Assembly: GCA_022266195.1 (NCBI GenBank)
Contig: WHVY01000006.1
Location: 4,340,001-4,404,000, forward strand
Length of the DNA: 64,000 bases
Direction: 5' to 3'
Source: Tetranychus cinnabarinus
Taxonomy: Eukaryota; Arthropoda; Arachnida; Trombidiformes; Tetranychidae
The notes beneath the pieces were generated by a model that saw only the letters and a list, made by a program, of their open reading frames with translations, ran no database searches and was not told where the DNA came from. Of the stretch, positions 25,376 through 37,548 are shown in pieces. The position numbers and the translations under genes were made by a program. Each line of letters starts with the position of its first letter. The stretch's first letter is position 1.

Positions 25376-28300
25376 GGTTAACTGAAAACGAGTAACTCTT
25401 TGGTTAACTGTGCCTTTTTAGTTAAAACTAATTGCTGCAGATCATATTATTGATTAGATAATTGTCTCTAAAGAATCGGTAACAATGTTCAGTCAAGTCC
25501 AGTTTTGTGTCTCTACTGGACTTGGATAATATTTTTTTTCAATAATATGAGCTATGGATTTACGCTTGTAGGGTTCTGAATTGAAGAAAAATTATTTCTA
25601 TAAGTTTTTATTCAGTTGCCATGAATGTGAGTCAAAAATGAATGATTACTTTACATTGATAATATTCTGATTCTTAAATATTTAATGGTTTTCTGTCAAA
25701 CCCATGGTTAAAATTAATCAAACCAGTGACTTTGAACAATTTGATCAAATTAAATCAATATATTACCGCAACCATTTAATTAACCCATTATGATGACAAG
25801 CTATTACGTTAAAAACCAGTGAAAAAAGCCATTTTGTTGCTCAACCAGGGAACCCAATTTAATTTCAATGGATTATAAAATTTGTTTCCGTGATTATTTT
25901 CTTACCTGTTATTAAATGCGCTCTAATGACAATTAACTAATATTGACTTTCCAATTAACTCGCCCCATTGTAACTAATCCCTGATGGTTATAATTGTGCC
26001 AGTTAATCAACGACAATACGCAAGGCTGAGCGCTTTGTATAACCAGTGTAATTAACAGTTGATTATAACTGTTGCTGTTTCTATGGCTCTCAATGTTGAT
26101 ATAATTTTGTGTTATTAGAAAAGGTTTAAGACTGTAATCAACAGTTTTGGTCATGTGTGTCAACTGAAATGACTGAACTGTTCCTGAAATTACATCAATA
26201 AATATTGAAATTCCTATCATCACTGAAATAGATTGAATTACATTGAAAAAATGTTTCACTTCAATTTAAGGGAATGCAACTGTTAATAATCAATGATTTT
26301 GATATTGATTTGATCAGACAATCATAGGTTCATGAGTAAACCCATAATTACTACAGACTAATTCTTGCCATGAAATTTCCATCTTTTCATGTTTCATCTT
26401 TTGAGTTGTCTATCATTTGGAAAGCAATTTCTGTAACTGTACAGTGGAACCTTAATTTTTTGGATATAAATGAAATACAATCATCAATTGGCATTTTACC
26501 TTTGAAGGTGAATCCCGAGATTGGTGAAATAACCAGGGAAACCTGAAGATGGAGAGTTTAAAAAAACAAAAAAACAACAAATCTGGTCAAACAATCAAAC
26601 AATATCAATTTCGAGTTTTCAATTCAATTTTGTTTCTCGTTTCAAGTGATTGTAAATATTGTTATAATGCTACCACAAATGATTCAGTTTTGATAATATC
26701 TTTAGATTCAATGATTAAACATTTTACGTCAATTGTGACCATTTAAAGCGAGCTACTTTATCAAGTATTGAAGGATGGATTTGGTGTAATTACTTGCAGT
26801 TAAACATTACACTTTATATTGTATAAGAAATGCTATTGATAGTTTTGTTGTTTTTGTCAGTTAAAAGGTGGATTAATGATATTGAATCTTGCTTCGTGTA
26901 ATGGGTAGACTTACCTCAGCAAATGATGCAAATGATATCGAGATTCAACCTGAATCATTTATATTTCAAATCCGTAAAAATAGCCTCTGATAACTGGAAC
27001 AATGACAGGGAGAAAAGGTTAGGAAACCTGTTCAATGTTATTGAATCTAATTGGATAAATTCAGATGACAACGTTTCTTACCTTTTACCAATGATAATTG
27101 GAGTAAATTACAAATACAATCAATTGAAGGACAACCTCTCAAGTATGTTTACAATTACCTTTACAGGGAATCAAAGAAAACGAGAAAAAATGTTTTCTGA
27201 AAAATTGTATAAGTAAGTGTTTCATCAGGGAATAGAGATCAGGGAATCTGAAATTTATTTCCTATTCTGTGACTCTACACACTGAGATATATTACTTTAA
27301 GAAGAGAGGAACAGATTGACCAGAGGTAAAGATGATCTCCAGAAATGTTTGTTTACCAGTTTTAATAGTCAACCCAATTTATCATGAATATATGTCTTTG
27401 AAAGGATGAAGACTGTAATGATTTGAAATGTTCATAACAGCCATTTACACTTAACTCTGGTTCATATTGGTTTCATTTGTTTTGATATGTTACCATTCAT
27501 TAATACCCAAGTCTAAAAAAACTGGTTTTCTGGTTAAACTCTTCGGGTCCAAAAGCATTTAAATTGGCAATCAAATCAGTGGTTAAACATTTTTATTGTG
27601 CAGACAAATTGAAAAACTTGATACTCACAACAATTTATCAACAATTGAGGTTGAAATGAAAGTAACCACAAAGGATGATAAAACCTTATTAATGATGAAC
27701 GTATTCAATATCAAATTGAATTTATATATTGATAAATTGTGAAACTATTATTAAAATCGATGTAATAATATCATTATTGTTAATGATAATCACTTGTTGA
27801 TCATCGCTACCAAGGTTAACCCAAACTATCAACTTGATAAAATGTTAAATTGAATGTCAGTTTGAATAAGGTTTCCCACAAAACGGTCACAATTAACTTG
27901 ATCAATGCAAGTAGTAAAAAGGTGAACCCAAAATTTAATAATAGTAAGCTATTAAACAATCAAAGATTGACCATGATTTTCATGCAATTCATTGAACAAA
28001 TGATTAGAGTAGCCTTTCCAATTAACATACGATACCTGATTGTAACCTTTTTTTCTGGTTCTATGGTTAACAATTGAAAACAATGGAAAGGCAATTTACT
28101 CATGGAAACAAAGCATCAACTCTAATCGATTGATTGAAGTTATCAATCTAACTCTAATAGAATTGACCTTTCCAAAATCAATGGTTGGATTAAATTAAGA
28201 AATCAAATTATAAGTTAATTTCCTTGATTATTAAGCAAAGCAAACCCAATTGGTTGGTAAACATTGGCTGTGCTTAAACAAATACAGGATTATTATCTGG

Positions 28301-31300
28301 TAATACAGCTTGGCTTTCCAACTATCCACAACGAGGTAATCATTTACCTAACAATTAGACGATCGAACATTATCATCATCACAATTAATATCAATTGATT
28401 GTTGAATGTAACAACCTAACCCAATTCATCTCGGCTTTAACTTGTTCCAGTAACATTGTAATGCGATACAAAAGCAATGTCAACCCAAAACTAATCAGGC
28501 CTAATAATGTTTACTCATTATGATAATTTCTGATCATCATTTTTCATTTGATTATCTGATTCAGTTTCAAGTCTCTTTTCTCAACTAATAGACACATAAA
28601 TAATATCAATAACCAATAGGATAAAATAAACAATTAACACAGTAAACAGTTGAAATGAAGATTCATTATGAAACATTGGAGTTGCCCTAGCATGGTTTTT
28701 GGTTTATTTTTCAAGAATCTTCCTAAATTTATCAATGATACCAGGTTAAATGATTTTGTCTGCAAATGTAATTAATTGTTGAAATATTTATTACAAATGA
28801 TATCTATAATAATAAAATAACATCAATGTAACGTAAGCATGTAACAGTTTGAGAACAGCAAGGCCTAACAAACCTACTCAATCAGTATGTAATCAATTTA
28901 AAACAAATTGTGGAGGATGATTGTTATTGAAATATGTATTGTACACAATACAAGGAAAAAATATTATCATTTCTTGCTTGATATACTGATATACATTGAT
29001 TCAATAGAATCAAAGGAATCCTTGTAAATTGCTTGAAAATTATTTGGGTTACCAACGGTTATTGTGATGTATGAAACTGAAATCTTGTCAAACCAAACTG
29101 TCAGGTTTACCTTATAAGACTAGTATTTTATTTATGTAATGACATTGGCCATTCCTTTATTGTAATCCTAATTCAGAAGCCATTGTAATAAAGTTGAAAT
29201 AGCCTTACACTTACCTGGATTATAACGGGATAGTCTTTTAGGCTGAATCGCCTCTGGCTTTTTCATCCAACAGTACATTATGTGCTGTTCATTTATAGAG
29301 CAAGAAATGATTACTCTGAATATTCAGCTGTCAGGATTAATAATAGGTTGAAAGATGAATATTTGATTAAATTAACGAGAAAAAATCAACCCAAAATATT
29401 ACTTTGTTGAAAAAAAACTGTAAGGATGTGTTTACTGTGTTATCCAGTTAGCTGTTCAAGTTGAAGTTTTACTTTTACTTTTCCATCAACAAAATGTTAT
29501 ATTTAATTATCTTTTCTTATAACACTAGATACGAACCGAATTAAAATTTAATAATTAATTTAATTGTTTGTTTCTTTTGTTTTAAGATGGCAGTCTAATT
29601 TAACCGCTTTTTTGCTCGTTTTTTAGCACCAATGCTTTCAAAGATCATACACGAACACTCAGCTGATGTCATGCTTAAGTACTGTTAATATTTGTTTCGT
29701 CTCAAGTATTGAAGCTTTTGAGTTAATTGTTAAAGTTTAATATTATCATTTTAAGTTTGTTCAATAATTCAACAGATTTATTGCGTATCTCTCTACAACT
29801 TTAATTGCATTGACTATATTAATACTTAAAGTGGGTATAATATATGAGCTAACCTAATGAATTGATTAACCTTATTTATTTATCTATCTTTTTTCGTGTG
29901 TGTACTTAGTTTAGCTTGTCATTGGTGAATTTATTAACCCGGTTATCCTGTGCTATCATAATAATCACACTCCGATATAATACCAAGTTTGGCTTACGGA
30001 AGGAAATTTGATCTGATTCGGAAGTGGCTTCATCTTAAAGAGATGCAAATAAGTGAAATTAATCCAGTAATACGATATTTTTCAAGATTGGAATATTGCT
30101 ATTTTGTTTTGAGTCGTTGCTGCTAAATTAATCATCTTAAAAGGGTATTCTCATGTGGATCGTGGTAAATGTGGACTGATTGACGAGGGTAAACCAGAGA
30201 GATTCAAAGTGTCTGGATAGCAATAACTGTAAACTGTGCTCTATTAACTGTATACAACTGGTCGACTTTATACAATTGCATCTTATGATTGAAAAAAAAT
30301 TCAAATTGCTATTTCAACGTTTTTAGTTGAAGTTTACTATTATTATGTAAGTCTATTATCCTTATGATGATACCGTTTGCATTTCTTATAAAAGCTACTA
30401 ACCAAAACCAAAATCTGGCATAATATCAAGATATGATTGTGATCAGTACCAGATTTGAATTTTTATCCTGTTCTGATTTAATATATTTTTTTCATTTTGT
30501 TGTCCTTTTTAGACTCACCAGGACAACTCGAGATAACAAAATCAATAAAATGGATGGAAATAAATTTGGGATAAAAAAACATCGATATTATCATATTAAG
30601 GAGACAAACCATTTTAAATCAACTCTTGCAGAAATTATAATTACATTATAAATTGATATAATCATTATCTCATTGTTACATTACGGATGTTTTGATCACT
30701 CAAAGACTAATTGTTAGACTTAATGAGTAAACAAGCGTTCAAGTTAAATAACTTGTTGTTCAAGTCTAAAGCGTAATTACTAGTTAAAATAAGTGTAACA
30801 GTGAAATTGGCAGAGTAGATGACAAGACATGGAAGTGAAAGTAAAGATGGAAACGGAAAAAAATCCGGAGATTGCACCTTATTTTACATTGGCTTATCCT
30901 CATCATTATATTCCCATAATCATGATCAAGTTCAACAGATGAGTTCAAATATCTTATTAACTCAAGTTCATTACCCTTGCACAGCCATACACAATCATAA
31001 ACTGTCATTTTGTTGACAAATATAAACTTGACATGAATGACGGTGATGGTGATATAATAAATTGGGCAACATTAATTTTGACCATTCGAGTAAATCCATT
31101 GAACCAGCAGAAATTTGCTTTCCTTTTTCAGGTCCAGCAACATATCAAGATCATGTCAATGGCTAATTGAATCATTAATTTGACTATTTTCTTACAAACA
31201 ACTTAATTCTCCTTTTATTACCTCAGTATTTAATTGTAATATCATTTTTTACTTTTACCAGAAAAAAATATCCCAAAGTATCTCATCTCTTAGGGTCAAC

Positions 31301-32218
31301 CTCTTTGACTTTCTGGTATCTCATTTGGCCAATTTAAGATTCAATTGACAATTCCAATTCAAAATATTGCCTTAAATAATCTTTTGATTGTCAATTTTTT
31401 CATCAAAATTATTGTTCATCAAAGCCTTGCGACTAAACCTTGCTCAAATGATTGCCATTTATTGAATTATTGATCCTTAAATTTTGTTTATTATCGTTAT
31501 GATTTACAAATTGAAAAGCATATTATAACAAAAAAGCTTTGATACTCCGAGTAACTGTTGAATGTTACATTATTTTTACAAGATTGTCTTGTTTAATCAA
31601 CTGTTATACACCATTGATAGTCTCCTCAATGATTAACTATTACATGAGATATCACTTTATTGCTTAACTAGTTTAGTGGGCCTTTAAATCATTATATTCA
31701 TCATTAGATTATCGATTGTAGTGGAAGTTTAAACAAAAAGTTTACTTTGAACAAAAGGTGAACCAAAAGACGATAAAAATAAAGTATTATATGATCAAGT
31801 AAAATAAAAATTTGAATCAACAAGAAATCATGAAGAGGAAACAAATAAATTACAGCTTATTACAATAAAGACCAGAGTTGATTAAGTTTATGATAATCAA
31901 AAGTTCCCATAGGAATGCGTGAACATAAATACATATTAATACATATTCATTGGCAATTTTGTTACATCGTTTTCAATTGACACTGAATCAAATAAATTCG
32001 GTCTGATTTTTTGGTTTGTTACATTATTGGATTTCAATTCAATTGGTGCTTAATCAATGTGTTGACAGTTGACTGAAATTTGTAATTTAAAAGCACAATT
32101 CAATGTTGTTACGGACAAAAAATTGGCATCATAATAAATAAAGCAGTGACAAATCGAGAGATTTGGTTATTTGTTTTGGTTGGTTGTTTAATGAAAATTG
32201 GCTTAATAAATTAAATAA
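25376..32218. other. Long intergenic region without a recognised gene
   Basis: Nearly 7 kb of AT-rich sequence. Open frames are short and match no family I recognise, and no tRNA-like B box or other RNA gene is visible. It probably contains 3' flanking sequence of the GPCR gene at its right end. I see nothing else that can be supported. Confidence 0.4.
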
Positions 32219-33667
32219 TTAGTAAGTTCTCACCGGAGAATCACAACCTTCCGGTTGATTTTGTTGATGTGGGGAATCGTGGTTATGATGATTATCATCT
32301 TTATAATACTTTTTCATGAATTGGGAGAGATAATTTTTGGTCTCAGCTCGAAATCTTTGAGACGTTAAATACAATATGATTGGGTTGAGGCAGGAATTTG
32401 TAAAGGACAAGATGTAACCAACAATACGCCAAACATGCCAAAAGGCTTGATTGCTGTTGGTTCCATCGGGATTCCAATAAAACCAGAGCAGGTAAACATG
32501 ATTAGGAAAGAAACAGATTGCAAAGGCAACCACAAAAAAAATCACAATTCGCCTTCTGAATCGATGCCGACGAGTTAACGGGTCACTTGTGGTTAACTTA
32601 AATCCACTTTGAAGCCTAGAACCTTCAGGATTGGCCAGACTTGAATTGGTTTTGGAGTAATGGTGTAGTTTCAGGCTTATAAGTGTATAACAAAAACAGA
32701 TAACAGTGAGAGGAATCAAATAGAGGACGAGAAATTTGACCGAGATTACAAATTTTGGATACCAAGTGCCAAGATGAACTGGAAAGGGATAGCAAACTTG
32801 GATAATTTTACCGTCTGTCAGGTCAAGGTCAAGGTTCAATATAAAGGCATTAATGGCTGGAAGTCCAATGATTGCGGACACAATCCAAATTCCTGTTACA
32901 ATGTTACCATAGCGAAGAGATAACAGTTTAACATGGAAAGGTGTTGGACCAATTGGTGGTGGGTGACGACGGTTACCCGTAGTAGGCCGTGAGTAATTTA
33001 TCAGGTTAGAGCGTGGAGAGAGAGCAAAGGTTGCCTTGTATCGATCATAAGACATAACTGTTAGAGTGAAAACCGTCACCGAAACGGAAACATCACGTAT
33101 AAATTCACTTAGCCGGCAAACTGTTTCTCCGTAAGGCCATGATTCAAAGGTGTAAATGGTGGCCGCAAAAGGTAACGCTCCTAGGATTACAATGAGATCA
33201 CCCAGCGACAGGTTAAGGATAAACAAATAGGATGGAGAGCGGTAAAGGCGTTCACGGAAAATGATTAATATGGTTAAACCGTTGCTTATTGAACCGATTA
33301 AAAATATGAAAGCAAAAATGATAGGAACCATATAGGTTTCAACTCGTTGTTCATAGGGTTTATAATTGATTGATCCATCTTGGGAACTTAAATTGTTGTT
33401 GTTGTTGTTTTTATAAAAATTATTAATATCATTATTATTGTATTCGTTGTTGCTGGTATAAACATTATTCTGGTTACTATTACTTTTACTGGAGATCGTT
33501 GGTGGCGTTAAAAATGAGGGTGAAAGGGATGGCGGTAAATTTAACGGTGAACTTGATGATTGGTAATTTGGGTCCACAGATTGTTGCTGTTGATTGTGAT
33601 GATGGTTAACATTTTCAGATGAAAGTGCTGTCATAATACACATAATAAACATTATCAACAAAATCAT
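32219..33667 (-). CDS. CCHaR: CCHamide-receptor-like neuropeptide GPCR
   Basis: An intronless 482-residue rhodopsin-class receptor. Seven helices are visible, the first at about 112-136. Diagnostic features are ESWPYGETVCRLSE before helix 3, DRY at 208-210, YPFPVHLGTWYPK before helix 5, AICFFPNHVYLLWFYWNP in helix 6, and NSCLNPIILY in helix 7. These match insect CCHamide receptors and, more distantly, vertebrate bombesin receptors (BB3 group), which couple peptide binding to G proteins at the plasma membrane. The ATG at 33667 opens a hydrophobic start that may be a signal peptide, followed by a His/Gln- and Asn-rich N-terminal domain. The second intracellular loop is unusually long (about 215-250, Pro/Arg-rich). 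A non-coding 5' exon may exist further right. The family call is strong; assignment to CCHa1-R or CCHa2-R is not made. Confidence 0.88.
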   Translation of the reverse strand: MILLIMFIMCIMTALSSENVNHHHNQQQQSVDPNYQSSSSPLNLPPSLSPSFLTPPTISSKSNSNQNNVYTSNNEYNNNDINNFYKNNNNNNLSSQDGSINYKPYEQRVETYMVPIIFAFIFLIGSISNGLTILIIFRERLYRSPSYLFILNLSLGDLIVILGALPFAATIYTFESWPYGETVCRLSEFIRDVSVSVTVFTLTVMSYDRYKATFALSPRSNLINYSRPTTGNRRHPPPIGPTPFHVKLLSLRYGNIVTGIWIVSAIIGLPAINAFILNLDLDLTDGKIIQVCYPFPVHLGTWYPKFVISVKFLVLYLIPLTVICFCYTLISLKLHHYSKTNSSLANPEGSRLQSGFKLTTSDPLTRRHRFRRRIVIFFVVAFAICFFPNHVYLLWFYWNPDGTNSNQAFWHVWRIVGYILSFTNSCLNPIILYLTSQRFRAETKNYLSQFMKKYYKDDNHHNHDSPHQQNQPEGCDSPVRTY

Positions 33668-35370
33668 TATACAATTAGTTTGATGTTTGTACTTTCAATT
33701 GTCAACTTTTGGTAGCTTTTTTTGTCTCAAGCTAAGAGTTTAACTAGTGACAGTAATGATCCGTTTGCTTGTTTAATTATCCAATGAATCTGAACAAAAG
33801 TTGTTAATTTAACCATGTAATTAACCATAAAATTATAACTTAAAATGAACATCATTTTATTCACTACTAATTGGAGTCTTGATTGGAGTCTCTGGCTGAC
33901 ATTCATTAGACACAGAACCAAAACTTTAGATGTTGCTGTTGAACCTTTCCAATGATAACTGAAGTTGAAACCAAGGAGTTGATAGAGCCAAAAAAACAGG
34001 ATAATACTGAGCAAGCTTGAACTCACCAAGTGAAACCTGAGTGGCAGAAGAATGGAAACAATTAGCAAACATTATTACAGAACAAAATGAAGACAAATTG
34101 TAAATAGTAAAAAATTGATTATGATATCAAACAACAGACTGAGAAAAAAACAAATACAAGTTAAAACTGGTGAATTGTAATGAAAAAGGTTAGTTAGTCT
34201 GGTTAATCCTCAGAGCTTTTCAAGAAATGAAAACATATAAAAGTGTGTAAATCAACCCAAAAACATAGAAAATATTTAAATTGTTTCAACATTTTACAAT
34301 CAATCTCCTTGGATTTACAATTGATCTGCTAAGCTATTCAATTCCTAATAATCTTTTCTTGTTGCTTCAACAAAATTCCAGTCTCAAGACTTTGAACTTT
34401 TCCCTCTTCAATTTGAGCCATTTAACCTGGTTCCATTCATACTGAATTATTATGTCAACTGTTTGCATGAAAATGAATAACGTTGACAACTCAAGATTCA
34501 AGTTACTCAAGTTGAAATGCACTTGTTAAATAATTGTAACATGAGAGACGGAAAAAGAAACAAATGAATTTTTCATTAAAAGTAATAACTTTCTAATTCT
34601 GCTCTCAAATCATTTGAAATATTGAAAAAAAGTGAAACATTTATGGTTCATAAATTTTTTGTAACAATTTTTTCTTCTTGTTGAACCCAAAATACCCAAA
34701 AATTGACAGTTGATGTCTATTTTGCTTTGTTTTTCCTGAGCTTTTCCGTATATAAGTAGCTAAACATGGATGACATTAAATAATCATTGTAAATTGTTAC
34801 CATTTGTTGAAAATTTTGCTACATTTTTCTGTTGCTTTTATACGAATGGAAATCCAGAAAAAAAATTGAGGCTTAAAGTACATTTCTGTATATTATTTAT
34901 GTTTCCTTGATGTCTTTTGATTTCAGTGTTTCAATTATTAATCTCAATGTAACTGTTAATGTAATTCAACTAATCAATACATTAATACACTCTAAGTGGT
35001 TACAATTAATGACTGGAAAGCGTTTACAATTGATTAACGAGACATTATTGTAATTTTATTATCAATGCAGGTCAATAAATTTTAAGCTTTATTTTCCGCT
35101 GAATGTTCACAATGAAAGTTAATTTAAGTCCAAAAATATGAAGATAATTACTGAATAAAAATGGTTGTCTTGCAGATAATAATCACTCAAGAAGCATAAA
35201 TCGGCAAATAATCTATAAACTGTTTGAAACAGCAATTTATTTCAAACCACTTGATTAAAATTAAAGGTTAACTGCGTAGCGACAACGTCTATCTATGAAT
35301 TTAATCATAATGATACTTTTGTCATGAAACCAACCTTATTGACTTCAACTGTTTATGCTTGGCAGAAAAT
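33668..35370. other. Divergent upstream region of GPCR and secreted-protein genes
   Basis: The two flanking genes are transcribed away from this stretch, so it should hold both promoters. A TATATAAG sequence lies at 34749-34756 on the plus strand, about 620 bases before the downstream ATG, but is not placed convincingly. No exon is recognised. Confidence 0.35.
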
Positions 35371-37507
35371 ATGACTCCATTAAAATGTGTTCATTTAAAT
35401 TCAGTTACAAGATTGATTCTAATAACAATATTGGTTTCCATATTCAGTCAATCATTTGATTGTAAACCACATGTAAGTAATGATATTATCATAACAATCA
35501 ATCTCATCAAAGATGACTATAACTTTGTCATGGCATTTCATTGCTCCTTCAATTTTGTTCAATCATTAGATTGTGTCAGTTCTAACCTCGGAACAAGGGA
35601 GCGTCAGTCAACCGATTGACCCATCAATAACTAATGATAAACCTTCAGGAAACAACGATACCAAAGGTCTAACAAACATCAGTCAACCGATTGACAATGA
35701 CCTCAGACCTCAAATTAATTTAAATAACTCACTTGAATGTACTTATGGTACGTGTATTGATATGGCCCCACCAATAACTACTGATAAACCTCCAAGAAAC
35801 AACGATACCAACGGTCTAGATCGTAAGCGTCAAGTCGTAGATCCTCCATCTGACGGTATGTTAGAAAAATTTCAACATATTAAGCCTTAAATATTAACTG
35901 TTGATTCGTTTAAATTCATTTCAGGTAATTTTGGTGACAATGCAAATGATGATAAATCTGATGAGAAGGATGAATTCATTTCGCCTGAAAATTTGTTGTT
36001 TTCTCTACAAGATTATAAAATTGTGATGGAACCATCGGTAGAGAAGGTTAATGCTTTAGATTACAAAGTAATTTTGCATGTGAATGTAAGGCGAAAATCA
36101 GATGATGGAAAAGTTATGGAATTGCCTTCAGTGGCAATGTATGCAAATAATGAAAATCCGCTCGCTTTAAATTCATCAATAGTTGAGAGTTTAAAGAGAG
36201 AGTTTAATGGTTCACTTTCACACGCGAAATTCAATAGCTTCCTTGGAAACGATACCCGAGATACAACAGGCAATTCTACCAATTTGACACCAACCGAATT
36301 TAGTGTAAATCTTGCAGAAGGTCCGACAAATGATCCAATCACTTATTTATCAGGTCGGAAAAATGAAACCACCAATGCTGTATCTTCGCCCACATTGAAT
36401 ACCAGTGAAAGCGGGATAAACAGTGAAAATAACACTTTCGATGCAACATCATCTACAACAATGGAACTTCCAACAACCCCAGAACCGATTCCAAATTTCA
36501 CACCGTTACCGTCAAATGAATTCGATAAGAGACAAGAAAATTCAACAATTCAGCCTGAAACTACCACTACATCAAAGCTTAAGATTACAACGATAACAAC
36601 TTCTAAACCGATTGATAAAACTTCAGCTTCAACTTTATCTAGTCAAGTTGGGTCGAGTGAAACATCTCATGCTTCATCAAATGCTTTCACTGCATCAACT
36701 GAAGTGTCAAGAGCTGTTGAAAGTCGAACTATTTCGTCAACTTCAAATCCACTTCAAACCTCCAGTAGTTCATCAACGAAACCAAAGATGAGCGAAATTG
36801 AACTAAACCATTTAAAAAGCTTGTCTGACAAACAAAATTACAAACCAATAAAGCCGATACCAGAAACACCATGGATTCCAGCATATGAAGTAAAGCCAAT
36901 TGGTTTCAATAAACAAGACACTGATAATCATATTGAATACCGATTTACTCAGCACGAAGAAGAATTCAATAACAGACGAAATGTTCCAAGTAACCAACCT
37001 AAACTTCAAACTCAACCTATACCTCAACCTCAACCTAAACTTCAACCTCAACCTCAGCTTCAGTCTCAGCCTCAGCCTCAGTCTCAACTTCAACCTCAAC
37101 CTAGACCTGCACCTCGTTTGCCCCCTAAATCACGATATGAACCTGGTGTGGATATGCGTTCATATAATGATCGTCAACCACAAGTAGTTAAATATGAGCC
37201 TTATGTACCAAGGAATCCTAGCATACCATTGAAAGATCTACGAGCAAATGCACCTAACAACAGGAATGAACCTTATGCAGTTGAAGAAATTGTTCATTTT
37301 GAAGGGCCAATGCAGCGGTTAAATACTCGCCAACAAAAGCCGTCGCCAGAACTTTTTGTACGCATTATTCGCCATTATTTTGAGAACGCTCTAAGTCCTG
37401 CTGAAACGATATATACAACTAAGCATAAATCACCAATAATTGCTCCAGGACAGCCTGTTTATCAAAGATCACCAGCTTCATTGAGTTACCAAAATTCAAA
37501 GCCATGA
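35371..37507 (+). CDS. Secreted Ser/Thr-rich and Pro/Gln-rich protein of unknown function
   Basis: Exons 35371-35472, 35570-35855 and 35925-37507 join in phase to 656 residues. Exon 1 encodes a signal peptide (core LILITILVSIFSQ), so the product is probably secreted. Exon 2 carries a twice-repeated motif of the form PxITxDKPxxNNDTxGL. Exon 3 begins with an acidic stretch, then an ordered-looking section (about 155-210), a long Ser/Thr/Asn-rich part typical of mucin-like O-glycosylated regions with several N-glycosylation sequons, a Pro/Gln/Leu hexapeptide-type tract (from 37011-37107), and a more conserved-looking C-terminus with PETPWIPAYEVKPIGF and IVHFEGPMQRLNTR. I recognise no domain. Cuticular, mucin-like or extracellular-matrix roles are possible but unproven. 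AATAAA at 37543-37548, 36 bases after the stop, supports the gene end. Confidence 0.72.
37011..37107 (+). repeat. Coding hexanucleotide minisatellite (CCTCAA/CCTCAG type)
   Basis: Roughly sixteen imperfect copies of a six-base unit encode alternating Pro-Gln, Leu-Gln and Ser-Gln dipeptides inside the secreted protein. The unit length is a multiple of three, so changes in copy number keep the frame. Confidence 0.85.
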
Positions 37508-37542
37508 CCACCAAATGTTGTCCTGTAACTATTGAGTAAATC

Positions 37543-37548
37543 AATAAA
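37543..37548 (+). terminator. Polyadenylation signal of the secreted-protein gene
   Basis: An exact AATAAA lies 36 bases after the stop codon of the upstream coding region and is the nearest candidate. Confidence 0.5.

Noticed and set aside
26923..27216. 97-codon plus-strand open frame
   Set aside because: AT-rich composition, no recognised domain, no supporting splice or promoter features.
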